Shown: piece after piece, positions 52,600-64,000 of the stretch | How the letters are laid out: every line of letters starts with the position of its first letter | How positions within the stretch are numbered: the stretch's first letter is position 1 | Origin: Mesaphorura yosii | Taxonomy: Eukaryota; Arthropoda; Collembola; Poduromorpha; Tullbergiidae | NCBI GenBank assembly: GCA_009869945.1 | Contig: WIXG01000086.1 | Location: forward strand, 183,386-247,385 | DNA: 64,000 nt | Direction of reading: 5' to 3' | Position numbers and translations under genes: made by a program | The notes under the pieces: model-generated | The model's database searches: none | What the model saw: only the letters and a program-made list of their open reading frames with translations | Told to the model about the DNA's origin: nothing

Positions 52600-53618
52600 A
52601 ATCCAACATGTCCAGAGTTTCGTCGTTGATTTATATCCAGCGATGCACCAATGCATTCATTTGATAGACGACAGTCACGACACTGCCAAGACATTTTGAT
52701 AAAACATGGTAATTACCTTTATTAGCTATTTGTAGTATGAGTTATCTATTGTACAACAATCATTTGTAAAGTCAAAAAACAATTTACAATTTGGTGGTTT
52801 AAAACTTGAAAGTCAACATGAATCGACGTTGCGCACAGTGCATATTATGTTTTTATTATTAGCACATCGTTCAGACGTTTTATTAACAAAATGTATGGTT
52901 ATTCGTTAGTTATTACTTGTTTCGTTCACACCTTGTGAGAAATACGTATTAGTTATTACGTAATTACGAAATTACATCTACATGATTTCTTCACAAATTG
53001 TGTACCTCGTGGAGCTTCAACCTACATACAAGATTTTCCTAAGTTGGTTCCCGTTCATTTGTAAAGAGAAATTATGTACTTGGGGCGAGAACTTAGCACT
53101 ATTCTACTTATCAACTAACACACAAAGATTACACATAAAATATTTGGTAATTGCTAATCTCTCGCGTCTCCGTTTCTAAATACTTTCAAAATAGTGAAAA
53201 CTTGAAGTTTTACAATGCTTACAACTCCATTTGATTAATCAGTTACACAGTTCAAGTTAGCTTCCAATAGTTGCCTTCATTTATACCAATCCTACTTCTA
53301 AAGTGCGTAGTATGCCTTAGTCCTAATGGAGAAAGCAATGATTCTGCCACTTACAGCTACAGTAATCTTAAGGTTAAGTGTATTTACCTGACGGAAGTCA
53401 TTAAGATTCTACTATTCGTAAGTACTAGGCAAAAGTTGCTACAACGTATAACGAGTGTGCGTACTAGGATATAATGCCAGCCTGTGCGTACGATACACGT
53501 ATTAGAGGTAGTATTATCGCGGTTTAATTGGTTGAAGCAGTTGAAGCCGTAGATCGAAGTCTCTTGTATTCTAGTCTTGATGTCTTATTCGAAATTCATT
53601 AGTGCCTCCAGTAGTTCA
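52600..53618 (-). other. Probable MED13 3'UTR and tail-to-tail spacer
   Basis: MED13 stops at 53619 on the minus strand. AATAAA on that strand occurs at 52884-52879, 52857-52852 and 52723-52718, giving a 3'UTR of about 0.75-0.9 kb. That would end very near the RMND1 poly(A) sites, so the two transcripts are convergent and could touch. No protein-coding segment is supported between them. Confidence 0.55.
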
Positions 53619-56600
53619 CTACAGTAGCGTTGAGATTGTGGAGTAGAGTTGCATTAGCTTCTGTATGTGAACCGGAAGGCAAGATTTTCTATCATGGGTA
53701 ATTGGGTCCAAACACAACCAAGACAAGGCGTTGTACCCTTCCAGCACAAACCTGAGACAAAAAGTCAGATATAGATTGAGGTCCTAATCATTGGCTATAT
53801 TTACTTGATAATTTAGTAGCATTACCTTAAGACGTCTGTAGTGTACTGTGAATCTAGCGGGTGTTGCTTGGCTGTTGACTGCTGCTGTAATATGTCGTCA
53901 AGGTTGTGCAGTGCGCTATGTGAGTGAAGATGCAGCGCAGATTTTAAAAATATTCCTGCTCCCTTTTCAGCCGCCCGATGAGGACAAGATGCCCAAAACC
54001 ACGAAGGAAGTTGACCTGAGTCGGACGTTGAAACTATGTATCCTAAAGCTAGTGGTTGCTGAAGAAGTGTGCCCAATTCATCGCTTCCGTCAGTCCGGCC
54101 ACTCGTCTAATTATTAGAGAAGAAGAGTAGATTAGTTTTCTTGGTAATTTGAACATTCATCTAAATTAATTATATAGCAGTAGTGGATCAGATAGGAGCG
54201 AAAGACAAAATGCATAGTAGTCTTCATGTTAAATCTGCTGAACTATGAAATCATCATTTTTGGAAGCAGACACAAATTAACACTTTCAGGCTTGAAAAAC
54301 GACATTTATGCAAACTTACTCTTGCATTTCCACCGGCTTGGAAAGGTGACTGCCTTCCTGAAATATTCATCATCCCAGGACTGCCTGGTTGAGATGTTGA
54401 ATCTCTCCTTGGGCTTCCCACGGGGCTGGAGACTCCCATAGGACCGGTATCATCCCAACTAAATATGTCACCAAGTTGAAGATCCTATAAATAAAAACCG
54501 TAGTTAATCCTTCCGAGCCTCATTTTGCGTAAGAAAGGGGCCTAGAATCATTGTCCAATGCATAAAAATATTTCTCACCTGCATCCCGTCAATTCCATCG
54601 ATTATGTCTTCGTTGGCATTGAACAACAAATCATCGTCGTTGACGTCTGGATTGATATGCTGTTCTTGAAAAGCAGTCTGTGATGACTATAAAAAGATTT
54701 AGATCTCATTACTTTCCCTTGTTTACATGAAGACAAATTCTTAATTTATACTAAAATGTCTTTTCATCGCACCTGTGTTGTTGCTGATGTCGGAAAGACT
54801 AGAATATGAGTGCAGGACACATCTTGAGGCGTTGACAGTGACGACGAAGAGCCAGCCGCGCCAAAACGCTCGTCGGGAGTGAACTGATCCGGCATGAGTC
54901 TGAGACAGCTGTCTGGTTCCAGCGACACCAGGCAAGCCGACAAGACGCACGGGGTGTCAACCGGGTATTGATAGGAGCATTGCTTACACGCATCCTTTAG
55001 TTGATTTGAAGCTCGCACTAAGCTCTTTCTGCTGAGAAGCGTGCTCCAACTTTCCAGCTCTCCGTGCCCAATACGACCAACCCTGCCCACAACCAGTCGC
55101 CAGGGTGTCACGCCTATTGACATTATTCCTAAGATGAAGTCCATCAACTTTTGCAGTCCATGTTTTCTTGGTGACGCTTTTCTTCGTCTCGATCTATTTG
55201 GTACGTAAATACTGATTGCAGTAGTTTCAAGTAATTCTCCCCGGTCATCGGTGGCAGAAGCAAGGAGCCAACGCTGGTCTTCAGAGATGCAGTACGACAC
55301 GTAAAGCACTGATGATGACGTTGGGATGACTGGCCCAGAAGATGAGTTTCCGCTGCTGACCATGCCGCCAACTGATGGAAGTCCACCTAGCCACTCTACC
55401 CCTTCTGAAACCTTCTCTTTCACCGGAGCCAAGATGTAAGGCGGAGGGTAGAGTTTATATGCACTCTTCTTTTTGTCCTGAATAAAAGTTACACGATCAC
55501 GAAAAATGAAAGAAAACAAAGTTGGGTCATATTTGTAAGGCATGTCTCACATCTTTTGTTTTCATAAATAATTCAGCTGCTGCCGCCGGACCGAACCCGG
55601 TTAGGGATCTGACATTGTTCTGATGTATGAGGAGTCTTCTGCACTGAGAATAGACCGTCATCGACAACGCCCTCATTTGATCATTCCTAAATTTACTGTC
55701 CACAGTGCTATTCCCTAAGCTTAGAATATCTTCCAATGAGACAATCTGGAATAAAACACAGAATTTGAATTTAAGTTATAAGGTCGTCCACATGAAATAA
55801 TCTTGTCCAGTCTTACTTGTAAGGTGATGTTGTTCTTTATAACTTCGGGAATATGGTTTAACATTGTGGCGAAACATCTCATTAGTCCAAGGTTAGCCAT
55901 CCTGAATAGACCACATCGGTGAGATTCAGATTGAGTTATTGATAAAAGAGGGAGCATTGACATTTTCCCACTACATTACCTGTGAATCTCCTTATTATCA
56001 GACGCATAGCTAAAAGGTTCCACAAGGTAGATGACAATAGCAGGTGGATCTCTTTCGTCCTCATCTATGGTCTCTTGACTTGATCCTTCCCGGGACGCTG
56101 TGTATTCGGTTTCTGTTAGAGAATAGACGGCTTTAACTTCTGTTTCTATACTTCAAAAAATAATTTGCAATAAATAAGTATGGTCAATGGTGTGAATATG
56201 TACCAAATTCAGTTTTTGGAGTTGGAGGGCCTTGTGTTGTATTTGATCCGTCCGCATTTGGCGGTGGCATCTTTGGCGAGGGTGTCGGCCTCTCCACCAA
56301 TCCAGCTCTTGGGACGGAACTCGAGGTTGATGAGTTCGGAGGGTCTAGCAAAGTCTGGTCCAGAGATACCTGCGTTAGTTGAGGAGCCAAATAGTGACGA
56401 CAAACCTGAAAAATATAGCAGTCAGTCATTTTCAATAATTGAGCCAATTTATGGCTTCTGAGATGGGGTTCATTTAACTATATAGTACCTGGGCGTACAA
56501 CCGCAGAGTTGCAGAAACTGGAGTGTCAGGAAGTACAGTGAACCATTCGTCGACAGGTTCGTTTGCAAGGTTTGTAGCTGCTGTTCGCCCAACTCTGAGT

Positions 56601-58190
56601 ATTCCATCCCTTAGCACCTTGGTGATGGGGCAATGTCTTCCCAGCTGACAAACCTCGTACATAGTCGAAAGCTCCCTGAAGTACGCTCGAGTCTTCTGAA
56701 GCACAAATTCGTTATCAGGAGCAACGACAATGTAAGCAATATCACGTGGATATGCATATGGTTCCAGTAATAGCTTTTCCCAGAATTTGATTGACAAAGG
56801 GCTCAGTGCCAAGAAATCCTTCTCGGAACTAACTAGTATTGATGGTATTGGCTGCGGTTCGCACCGGTCTTCAGTTCCTTTAATGAGGAGTGCAAGAACA
56901 AAATTATTAAGCCAGTCAAAATGTACATTGTTTTCGACAATTTATTTCACTTACCTCTTCCTGCTAAGCGATGGAACTGCCTCCAAGTAAGCGGACCAGA
57001 CACGTTATACTGAGCGTCCCACTGTTTTGCGTGAACCGCATCTTGCAACAGTGGTAGCAGAGCCTTCATGACTTGCATGACATCCTACAACGTAGATGAA
57101 GACTTATGTACATTCACAATACTACGTTCCACTTCATTAAACGGCATAACGGCAATGCCCCTTACTTGGCTTGATTGCGGGCCGCGAGCCCAAATGTATG
57201 GCCATTTGTGCATGAAGAGGAAGTTTGGCTTCAAAGGAAGTGCTTCTTCGGGAAGACGCGTGAATCCAGATCGACCACTTGCTTCGAGCATGAGAGTTCT
57301 GCCATGTTCTAGAGCTAGCAGCGCTGCTCTATTGCCGTCTAGGTACTCAAGACGTTGTATATTGTGTGTTTTCTCACTCCATCTGCAATTCAGCGTTTTA
57401 ATATGACCAGTAGAGCGCTTGAATTTCAAGGAAACATATAAGATATATCTTTAAATGATTCTTGGCGTACCTGTGATTTACAACGTCCCCAGTGAAGCGA
57501 GATGCGAAGTTTTTTCCGTGCAAAACAAGACACTGCTCTCTCAGGAGCTCCAACAAATAGGGCGGTATGTTATCCAAAATTGCGGAGTATCCAGAAGCAT
57601 CTTTGTCAGCAAGTATCGCAGCCATACTCGAGTATTTTGAGTCAAGAAGTAGGAAAGATGGTTTCTTCTGTTCGTACCACTCATCGGTGTTCAGAACTAA
57701 CGGTGCCAAGGCAGGAGTTGCAATTTCATACTCGTCCTCGTAAAATAATCCAGCTCGATGAGCAAGTCTAGTAGAATAGATAAATTGCCAAATGAATTCT
57801 TGAAACGGACAAGCCTCATCTTCTTACCAAATTAGTGTCAAACTTACCTTCTGTTGACGCTAGCGCTGAACCCACAGTTGCACCTGACGTGGTCTTCGGG
57901 GTTCGGGTCAGGAATGTACAAGCCAACTTCAGACCCTCGAATGTTTCCAACAACTCGATTTCCAGCGTTGCATACGCACATTGTGCAGCTATCGAAGTTG
58001 TGGTCCCGGAACAAATTGATTACTGAGTCCGCGAGAGAAAGGTTGACCACTAATGCGTGAGCCTCCAAACTTCTTGAACCATACAACTGCGATGGCCCTT
58101 GATGGGCAGTCTGATTGTGTGAAACAGATCCGTGCGGTGTTTGCTTCAGGTACATGTTACTTGAGGGGCTTCCAATGTCGAATGGAGCAC
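53619..58190 (-). CDS. MED13: MED13 C-terminal Argonaute-like half (exons 13-26)
   Basis: Residues 1078-2215, the most conserved part. Anchors in order: [20 protein letters not shown] and [11 protein letters not shown] (cysteine-rich strand region); [45 protein letters not shown] with [94 protein letters not shown] with [88 protein letters not shown] with WFWASCP; YNALSWL; and a last exon ending [13 protein letters not shown]. The big exon 54773-55477 (235 codons) holds the MID/PIWI-like core. Introns are mostly 50-110 bp. Confidence 0.95.
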
Positions 58191-61100
58191 CTGGAATATA
58201 ACAATAATTATCCAATTAACCTTCTCTTTAACCAACCCATATTTAGTTTTAAAAGTTTTGACTCTAAGAGCCTACCCCTCATGGAATTCGTTGCAGGAGA
58301 TATTGGAGACAGCCCAGGTCTCATTGGTGTTTGTGAAGCATGCGAGGAGCCAGCATAGTGAGAATGGTGATGGGAATGAGAATGAGATGTTGGAGGCGGC
58401 ATTGAATTAGAATGCTGGGATTGGCGAGAAAGAGATGGTGATGTGCTGTGATGCCAACTTGGTTTGTACATGCAGTTCTGGAGCCCAACAATTGGTGGCA
58501 AGGTTTGGCTGGGAAGAACTGACAGTGGCGTATACTTCGGCGAGCATTCCATTTTATAGATAGTCGGAACTTTGTATACGTAAGACCAATCCTTTGCTGG
58601 TAAGCGTGACTGGTTGCCAGATTTCCAAATGTCCTTTCTTGATTCACTTGGCTCGTCAGGCGGACTGTACAACGTGGAGTACGAGTCCAATTGGCGTCTC
58701 AAACAGTTGGTGTCGCTGAAGCCGTCAACGATGGTGGTCTCGGACATCAGACCGCAAGGAGACGCGATGGGATTGTGTTCGTGCGATGGAGGTGTGGGGA
58801 ACATTTTTGATAGCTCTTCTGGCCTAAGACTTCCAAGCCCAGATTTCTGCTTGGAACTGGTCGAAATATTGGTGATGAGTTCTTCAGCGCTGGAAGGCTT
58901 ATTAGATCCTGGTGGAGTGGGCGCCTGAAACTGTACAACATTCGGACCACACTATGTCAATTGTTATTCCCACAGCGAAACAGGATTTTAACCGCGAAAT
59001 GATTCTACTTACCGTTTCGTCACTTGAAGTATCTGAGTTGTCAAATATTTTGTCCAAATCAGAATACGATGGCTGAAGACCAGCGCTCGTGAATAAGTCG
59101 TTTGAACCATGAACAGTGTCACTTATGCAAGGTGGACTCCTGTCATCGTCCTTTAAGTTAATTATAAATTATTAGAATTTGACACCAAAGGGAGCTTATT
59201 GAAAATCGTGGGGTTTGGAGTCAAACTAAATGGTCAAGAAAAGAAGCTTACTTTCCCATCTTTTCTCTTCAGGCCACCTATGTTGATCGTAGGCGCGTGA
59301 TTCTCATCATCAAATTCATATGGATCTGAGGGACGATGCGATCTCATTGATCCACTTGGTACGTAGGATTCATCTGGCTTCTTCATGCCATAGCCCCAGC
59401 TGTATAAACTGTCCCTTATTTTCTTCGTTTCAGCTTCGTCATCTGTCTTTCTCCTCTTGAACGGATGGCTTAACCTAGACGAAGTTGTAAGATGTTAATC
59501 AAAAGGGTTTCAGTGTAAACAATGTACTAATCGCATCAAGTTCACCTACCAATTTTCTATGACGGTAAAATCAAATATTATTTCGGAAGGTTGATTTTCA
59601 CTCTCATCCTGAAGCAGTGGTTCGTATTGATTGCTGGGAAGTGCTGGTCTCTTCAGTGTAACTCTCTCGTAGATGATGGGCCCATTAGTCCCCGCATTGC
59701 TATTATTCTGCTGCTGACCTTGTGAATTCTGAGAGTCGTCTCGTTGGTTGGTGTTATTGACGCCGTTAGTACCCGAATGCTCAACTGAATCTGCTTTAGC
59801 ACCTTCGTAACAGTTCGTTACTGGCGAGAAACTCTACAAGAACAATAAATTTAATAAACGTGATACGTAACGTAATGGTGCATGCAGTAAATTGACTCAC
59901 TTGACTCTGTGCAGAAGACATAAACTTCTGACCAACACTCTCAGAAGACAACATTGGAAGATTATCGTTGCCTGATTGTGGACTTGGAACAGGGTTAGTT
60001 GTATCCTGAGGAGGAACAGACGATTGTTGTGATCTGGGAGTAGCGGGTGCAACAGAAGCCGGAGACTGTCCTTCACTTCCTAAAGCTGCGGATATGCTAG
60101 CCGGTCCTGCCTTGTACGACGGTGGTCCAGCCAATGGAGTACTCGGAGCAGTCAGTCCAAGTCTGAGCAAATTGTAAATTATTTTAGAAATCAATTTGGT
60201 AAGATTACTCGAGTTGAATATTAACAATTGAAGAAGCAGGAACTTCGAATGTACTCCGTTCACTCAACAAATACCAACCTGATGCTAGCCGTGAGATTGC
60301 TTGTTTTTTGAGAATCAGTGCCTTTGCTAGACCCATTGGTGTTGGTGGGTTGAAGAGGTTTTGAAGTATCATCCACATCCCAGATTTGAGACCAATTCTC
60401 CGCCCGAGTTAGCAGCTGATAATTCCTTTTATGAAAAGAACTTCGCTTCAATCTCGAACTTTTCGAACTGTGACTGGAGTGCCCATGTCCATGGCTGCTT
60501 CTTGACCCAGGCAGACGTTTGCATCTACAATAACCAAAGCGAAGTATGAAATCAGTACTTGATCAGCTTTATCACAGGGCATAGGGCAAAACTATCATTG
60601 TGCAAAATACTAATATTTAAAACTATACCTTGAGCAAGAGCATTGAATTCTCTTTGACGGATCAATAAAATCCCAGTAACTAGTTGGATCCGTGGATACA
60701 GACACTGAGCTTGGATTATTATAATTTTCTCCTGTACCCTTAGACGAACTTAGAATACTTTCTTGCCAAACTCGTTCTGGTAAGAGTCCTTCTACCTTCA
60801 CCACCTGCATGCACCATAAGAATAGTATATATGATGGAAAATTATTCACTTTGAAATTCAGACATTTCTCACCTCCTGAGCCAGCGGGGTGTCCAGCGCC
60901 TTTGCCGGGCGTGATTTAGCATTGCTCTGTGTGAGTTTAGATCTACTCTTCGAGTTTACCGCGGGTGTGCAAGTTACTGGAGGGCGAACTGGTTCATCCA
61001 TCTCGGTACTAAGGACATAGCACGAAGGATATCGCATTCTGACGCCTCCCACCAAAACCTCCAAGACGGGAGGCAATGACGATGTTGAACCGAGCGGGTT

Positions 61101-63450
61101 TGACCTTGAGTTGGGAGGTGGCACAGGCAGTGTCGTTTCATAAGTAGGGCTTTTAAGTGTTGCGTCAATTGGGTAGAAATGCTTCCATTCCTCCAGAATC
61201 TTATTAGTTGCTGGCTCACTAACTCGATGTGCCACCCCAGTGAGAGTACCCGAAAGACCATACGGAGCAAGGATTACTGCAATATGAAGACACATTCAAA
61301 CTGCCATACATGCAGCTTCCCGATTGAGCTAATCATGCCTTCTCAGCTTCTCACCTGGCATACTAGACGCCTGAGGCTGACTACTGGCAAAAAGCTGTTT
61401 GTTTATCCTCCGAACGACAGGATGTTGTCTCACATCAACGCTCATACAAACTGTGCTTTCCCCGTGGACGAAAAATGAAAAGGAGAATGAAAGCTGCATC
61501 GGAAAACTGCAAAGAAACAAGTCGACCGTATTGTATCTCTTTAATTGATGTGAAAAGTCAAAACAAACCTTTTCAAAGCGGTTTTTTGGTTGTCATCACA
61601 TGGCTGAATAAACCATTTCCCTATCCTTACGAATTCCCGGGATAAGAGGCATCTGAAATAGGAATGGTTCATTTAGCGGTCGAATCAGGTAAGACGTCAA
61701 TGCGTGAAAGTAATTCTGTTTGGTTTCAAGCAGCTAGTGCAAGTTAGTAACTAAAGTACATTTGATGCAAGTTGAATTACCTTTCAATTAAGTTATGCAA
61801 GGCTTTAAATAACAGAGTTCGGCATTCGTAGGACAGTCCACTTTCCCATGAACCTTGCTCACCATCTACAACAAAGAGGATCGTGAAAAAACGCATATGC
61901 ACTAATTAGAATTGGGTCGAAAAATTCAAACTTAACTGAAATAGAGTTTACAGAATGAAGTTGTAAAGAAGTCAACGCAGTTTACAGCATCCAGCAAGCA
62001 GACAACCAATGCTACAACATTACCTTTCGCTTTCCATCCAATATTTTTTACAGTGCGTGATGATCGGTATTTTCATGGACATCACTTGAAACTATTCTGA
62101 GAGCGAAAGTGCAGCAGTCTACAGCATCCAAAAAGACTCCCGATGCTACCATACCGTTTGCCTTTGATTCCATCCATATTGTTTAGCAAATACTTGATGA
62201 TCGGAATTTTCATGGGCGATTGATACTCCTGATGAGAGCGACAGTGCATTCTACAGCGTCCAAAAGAAGTCAGACTCCCAAAGCTACCTTACCCTTCCTT
62301 TTCCTTCGGATATCTTGCAAATGGAATTATTTGATGATCGGCACAGGCAGGCGAAGCTGGTTTCGTTATACTGAGAGCGAGAGTGGCAGAAACAGCTCTA
62401 TAAAATAAAGAAAAATGGGTTACTAAACTTAACAGCAGCATATACTTGAAATTAGGAATAATATGCAAGTCTGAATTCATAACATTTATGTATTTCGTAC
62501 ATAAGTCCTGAGGAATATCCCAATTAAAGTAACCCATGCTTTATGCAAACCTTTATCACCACCACCGCATTATAAATGTTGTGATAATTGAAACGTAAGC
62601 GAAATATCCGGTATTTAGAGGATCATTCCTTAATAAAATTGGTGTTCTGCAACCTGCAAGATGTTCGCTCACATGCGACCTGTGACTAGTTTTAGACGCA
62701 ACGCAATTCGAGATCGATTGTCAGCATACACTTCTTATTTTTTAGTATCTTAGGACCATCGAACAGGATAGGAGAGCAGCGATGCGAAAATGTCAAGGTA
62801 CCAAGGCCGTTTGACATAGTGCTTACTGGCAGGGCTGAGCGTGAGAGTGGAAGCTCAAGACATGAAGTTGTAGTCAATCAAGCACATGACAGGACAGTAT
62901 AAATAGTGATTCATTACGTACCTGCTTTAAGTAACTGGGGGTTGACCAAGGCTGAAAGATCTGGATCTTCACCGTACCAAAACAGCCACAGCTCCTTCGG
63001 ACCATTTAGCGATGGATTATTAAAGTTTCCTTGGAGTGCAGGTATGTTAGGAATAGGCAGATGAGAAGTTGATGTCGGAGGATATGATCCTGACCCAGGC
63101 TGGTTCATTCCTTGGCCTGGGCTCATGCCAACTGCTCCCAAGTGAGGCGGTACATTGTTTTGTTGTATATAAGTAGAGTGGTTGGGAGTATTACTAGAAT
63201 TCGGGCCAGGTGGGTGGAAGAAATGTTGGTGCGAAAGTGATGATGGAAATTGGTCGAGTGGTGTTGACGGTGTCTGGGCTGTCTTGGAGCTGGGAGAATT
63301 TCTCCACACACACAAGATGTTTGCAGCAAGACACTTCGCGAAGGAGCCCAGCACGGGGTCATCTAATGGTCCACAGGAATGATGGGGGTGGCCCAACCCC
63401 ATCGTTCCGTCGGACACCAAACGCCGCCATTTGATGCCACACAAGTCCGT
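53619..63450 (-). CDS. MED13: MED13, Mediator kinase-module subunit (5' partial)
   Basis: MED13 (Drosophila skuld) links the CDK8-cyclin C-MED12 kinase module to core Mediator and has an Argonaute-like fold. Exons: 63450-62922, 61865-61781, 61652-61569, 61506-61355, 61276-60873, 60804-60629, 60524-60279, 60162-59901, 59833-59550, 59474-59252, 59150-59013, 58924-58276, 58190-57848, 57767-57471, 57382-57166, 57084-56955, 56877-56489, 56405-56204, 56145-55980, 55901-55817, 55745-55551, 55477-54773, 54686-54579, 54484-54320, 54106-53826, 53751-53619. All are GT-AG; the total of 6,648 nt is one frame, 2,215 residues plus TAG at 53621-53619. That is near the human length (about 2,174) and shorter than fly. 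The first in-window codons give [10 protein letters not shown]; the usual preceding NGASLEDCH segment was not found in 63451-64000. Confidence 0.95.
58276..60804 (-). CDS. MED13: MED13 central disordered linker (exons 6-12)
   Basis: Residues 419-1077. Mostly low-complexity Ser/Pro/Asn/Gln/His sequence, as expected for the long flexible linker of MED13. Islands match the family: [18 protein letters not shown] (human has SWDFVEATQRTNCSCL), [29 protein letters not shown] (human SYTDLDNLFNSD), [19 protein letters not shown] and [10 protein letters not shown]. Exon 12 ends in a His/Ser run ([11 protein letters not shown]) and [12 protein letters not shown]. The segment [13 protein letters not shown] at the exon 11/12 join is a possible phospho-degron-like Thr-Pro-Pro site, by analogy only with the FBW7 sites known in vertebrate MED13. 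Confidence 0.9.
60873..63450 (-). CDS. MED13: MED13 N-terminal domain (exons 1-5 here)
   Basis: In-window residues 1-418. Conserved anchors: DLCGIKWRR (2-10), CVWRN (47-51), [18 protein letters not shown] (152-169), [28 protein letters not shown], then [33 protein letters not shown], and [19 protein letters not shown]. Between CVWRN and KELW there is an insertion of about 100 residues rich in Pro, Ser, His and Asn. Human MED13 has only about ten residues there and the fly roughly forty, so this loop is expanded. The first intron of this block (61866-62921) is about 1.06 kb, far longer than the others, and contains a tandem repeat. Confidence 0.93.
61866..62921 (-). other. MED13 long intron with tandem repeats
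   Basis: A 1,056-bp intron in a gene whose other introns are mostly 50-150 bp. Most of the extra length is the threefold tandem repeat at about 61970-62400. No exon is needed here: the 62922 donor and 61865 acceptor join in frame to give [12 protein letters not shown]. Confidence 0.8.
61970..62400. repeat. Threefold tandem repeat, about 135 bp per unit
   Basis: TACAGC(A/G)TCCA occurs at 61983, 62120 and 62252, spacings of 137 and 132 bp. Each copy continues with similar words: CAATGCTAC, CGATGCTAC or AAAGCTACC; then a TTTGC/TTCGCTTT-CCATCC-type stretch; then TGATGATCGG; and finally GAGAGCGAAAGTGCAG-type sequence. Copies are clearly diverged. A shorter echo (GAGCGTGAGAGTGGAAGCTC) lies near 62838. 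It is within the MED13 intron, has no conserved frame, and looks like an old local duplication. Confidence 0.8.
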
Positions 63451-64000
63451 CTACAAACAAAAATTATGAACTGTTTAGTAAACACGACAAAAACGGAGAC
63501 GTATTTAATTGTTTATTTTATAGTGGGATTCTAACACTTGACGGACAAGCTGTTATAGCAGTCTATGTGATCATTTATGCTTAATTTGATTATCAACCTG
63601 ATTATCACGCCTGACAATTATAATCATACGGAGCACGTGCTAGCGAAGTCAACACTCACTGCCGCCGCACAGGAGGTCTTAGACAGCTGAGATAATAGAC
63701 AATACTTTGATATTTGGCCTTTTATTGAATGGGATAGAAAACTTCCACAGAGCTACAACTACTTAGAAGCTGTGAAACTGTCAAAGTCAAACACTTTGTG
63801 GAAAAGCGGAGAGGGTCGGGATAAAATACTGAACTCTGAATTCAGAGGTGAAAGTACTGAACTCAGAGGTGAAAGTACTGAACTCTGAATTCCGAGATGA
63901 AACTACTGAAATTACGAAAGCTTAATGGCGAAATTATTGAAAACTAGCGGCCGGGTCTTGCGCGCCTGCGCGCGCGTGAATTTTCTAGTTCTTGACTTGC
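63451..64000. other. Upstream of first placed MED13 exon
   Basis: Probably a MED13 intron. The expected N-terminal segment (NGASLEDCH-like) is not visible on the minus strand here. A minus-strand GCGGCA|GTGAGT site near 63650 could be the donor of an untranslated exon, but the sequence before it has no fitting protein. The right end (63945-63995) is CpG-rich. Confidence 0.5.
63827..63920. repeat. Short tandem repeat, 28/21-bp units
   Basis: Units begin TACTGAACTC. Unit 1 (63827-63854, 28 bp) reads TACTGAACTCTGAATTCAGA then GGTGAAAG. Unit 2 (63855-63875) lacks 7 bp. Unit 3 (63876-63903) is 28 bp with a few changes. A decayed fourth starts at 63904. The repeat is non-coding. Confidence 0.85.

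Noticed and set aside
63182..63434. Plus-strand open frames over the first MED13 exon
   Set aside because: Shadows of the minus-strand coding exon, which has a clear MED13 identity and proper splice sites.
1..64000. CRISPR arrays, operons or other prokaryotic systems
   Set aside because: The window is clearly eukaryotic: spliced genes with GT-AG introns; no regularly spaced identical short repeats were seen.

Overview
This is a piece of animal nuclear genome, most likely from an arthropod. Short exons sit in GT-AG introns, there are no bacterial-style operons, and the protein-coding exons most resemble what I remember of insect orthologs: a two-RRM protein closest to Drosophila Rbp6, and a MED13 N-terminus with the fly-like DLCGIKW stretch. 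I cannot name the order or species. No alignment or search was run; family assignments come from reading translated exons by eye against remembered family sequences.

Three genes account for nearly all the coding sequence. (1) Positions 6776-47232, minus strand: an Rbp6/Musashi-family RNA-binding protein. At least 11 small coding exons are spread over 40 kb, with introns up to 9 kb. The two RRM domains are complete and every exon junction keeps frame. The C-terminus has at least two alternatives: an exon at 16083-16170 that can read on to a stop at 15787, or splicing to exons near 7.2 kb and 6.8 kb. (2) Positions 50845-52499, plus strand: RMND1, a mitochondrial DUF155 protein, six compact exons, 421 residues. 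(3) Positions 53619-63450, minus strand: MED13, the large subunit of the Mediator CDK8 kinase module. I resolve 26 exons totalling 6,648 nt in one frame (2,215 residues plus stop). Its first exon or exons lie outside the window or were not found.

Layout: 1-6775 is downstream of Rbp6 and holds only one possible 68-codon reading frame. 6776-47232 is Rbp6, mostly intron. 47233-50844 is the head-to-head spacer between Rbp6 and RMND1. 52500-53618 is the tail-to-tail spacer between RMND1 and MED13. 63451-64000 is probably MED13 intron. Rbp6 has a sprawling intron-rich structure, whereas RMND1 and MED13 are compact, with introns mostly of 50-150 bp.

Repeats: a non-autonomous hAT-type element (39760-40588) with 19-bp terminal inverted repeats and an 8-bp target duplication differing at one base; a degenerate tandem array (about 23966-24700) with a 265-bp higher-order period; a threefold repeat of about 135 bp in a MED13 intron (about 61970-62400); and a short 28/21-bp tandem repeat near the right end. 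I found no convincing tRNA, rRNA, CRISPR array or long retrotransposon, and no clearly novel multi-gene system. The most interesting points are the alternative Rbp6 C-termini, the hAT element and the unassigned 68-codon frame.

The three genes have unrelated roles: post-transcriptional control, mitochondrial translation and transcription. Nothing in the sequence suggests they work together beyond being neighbours.
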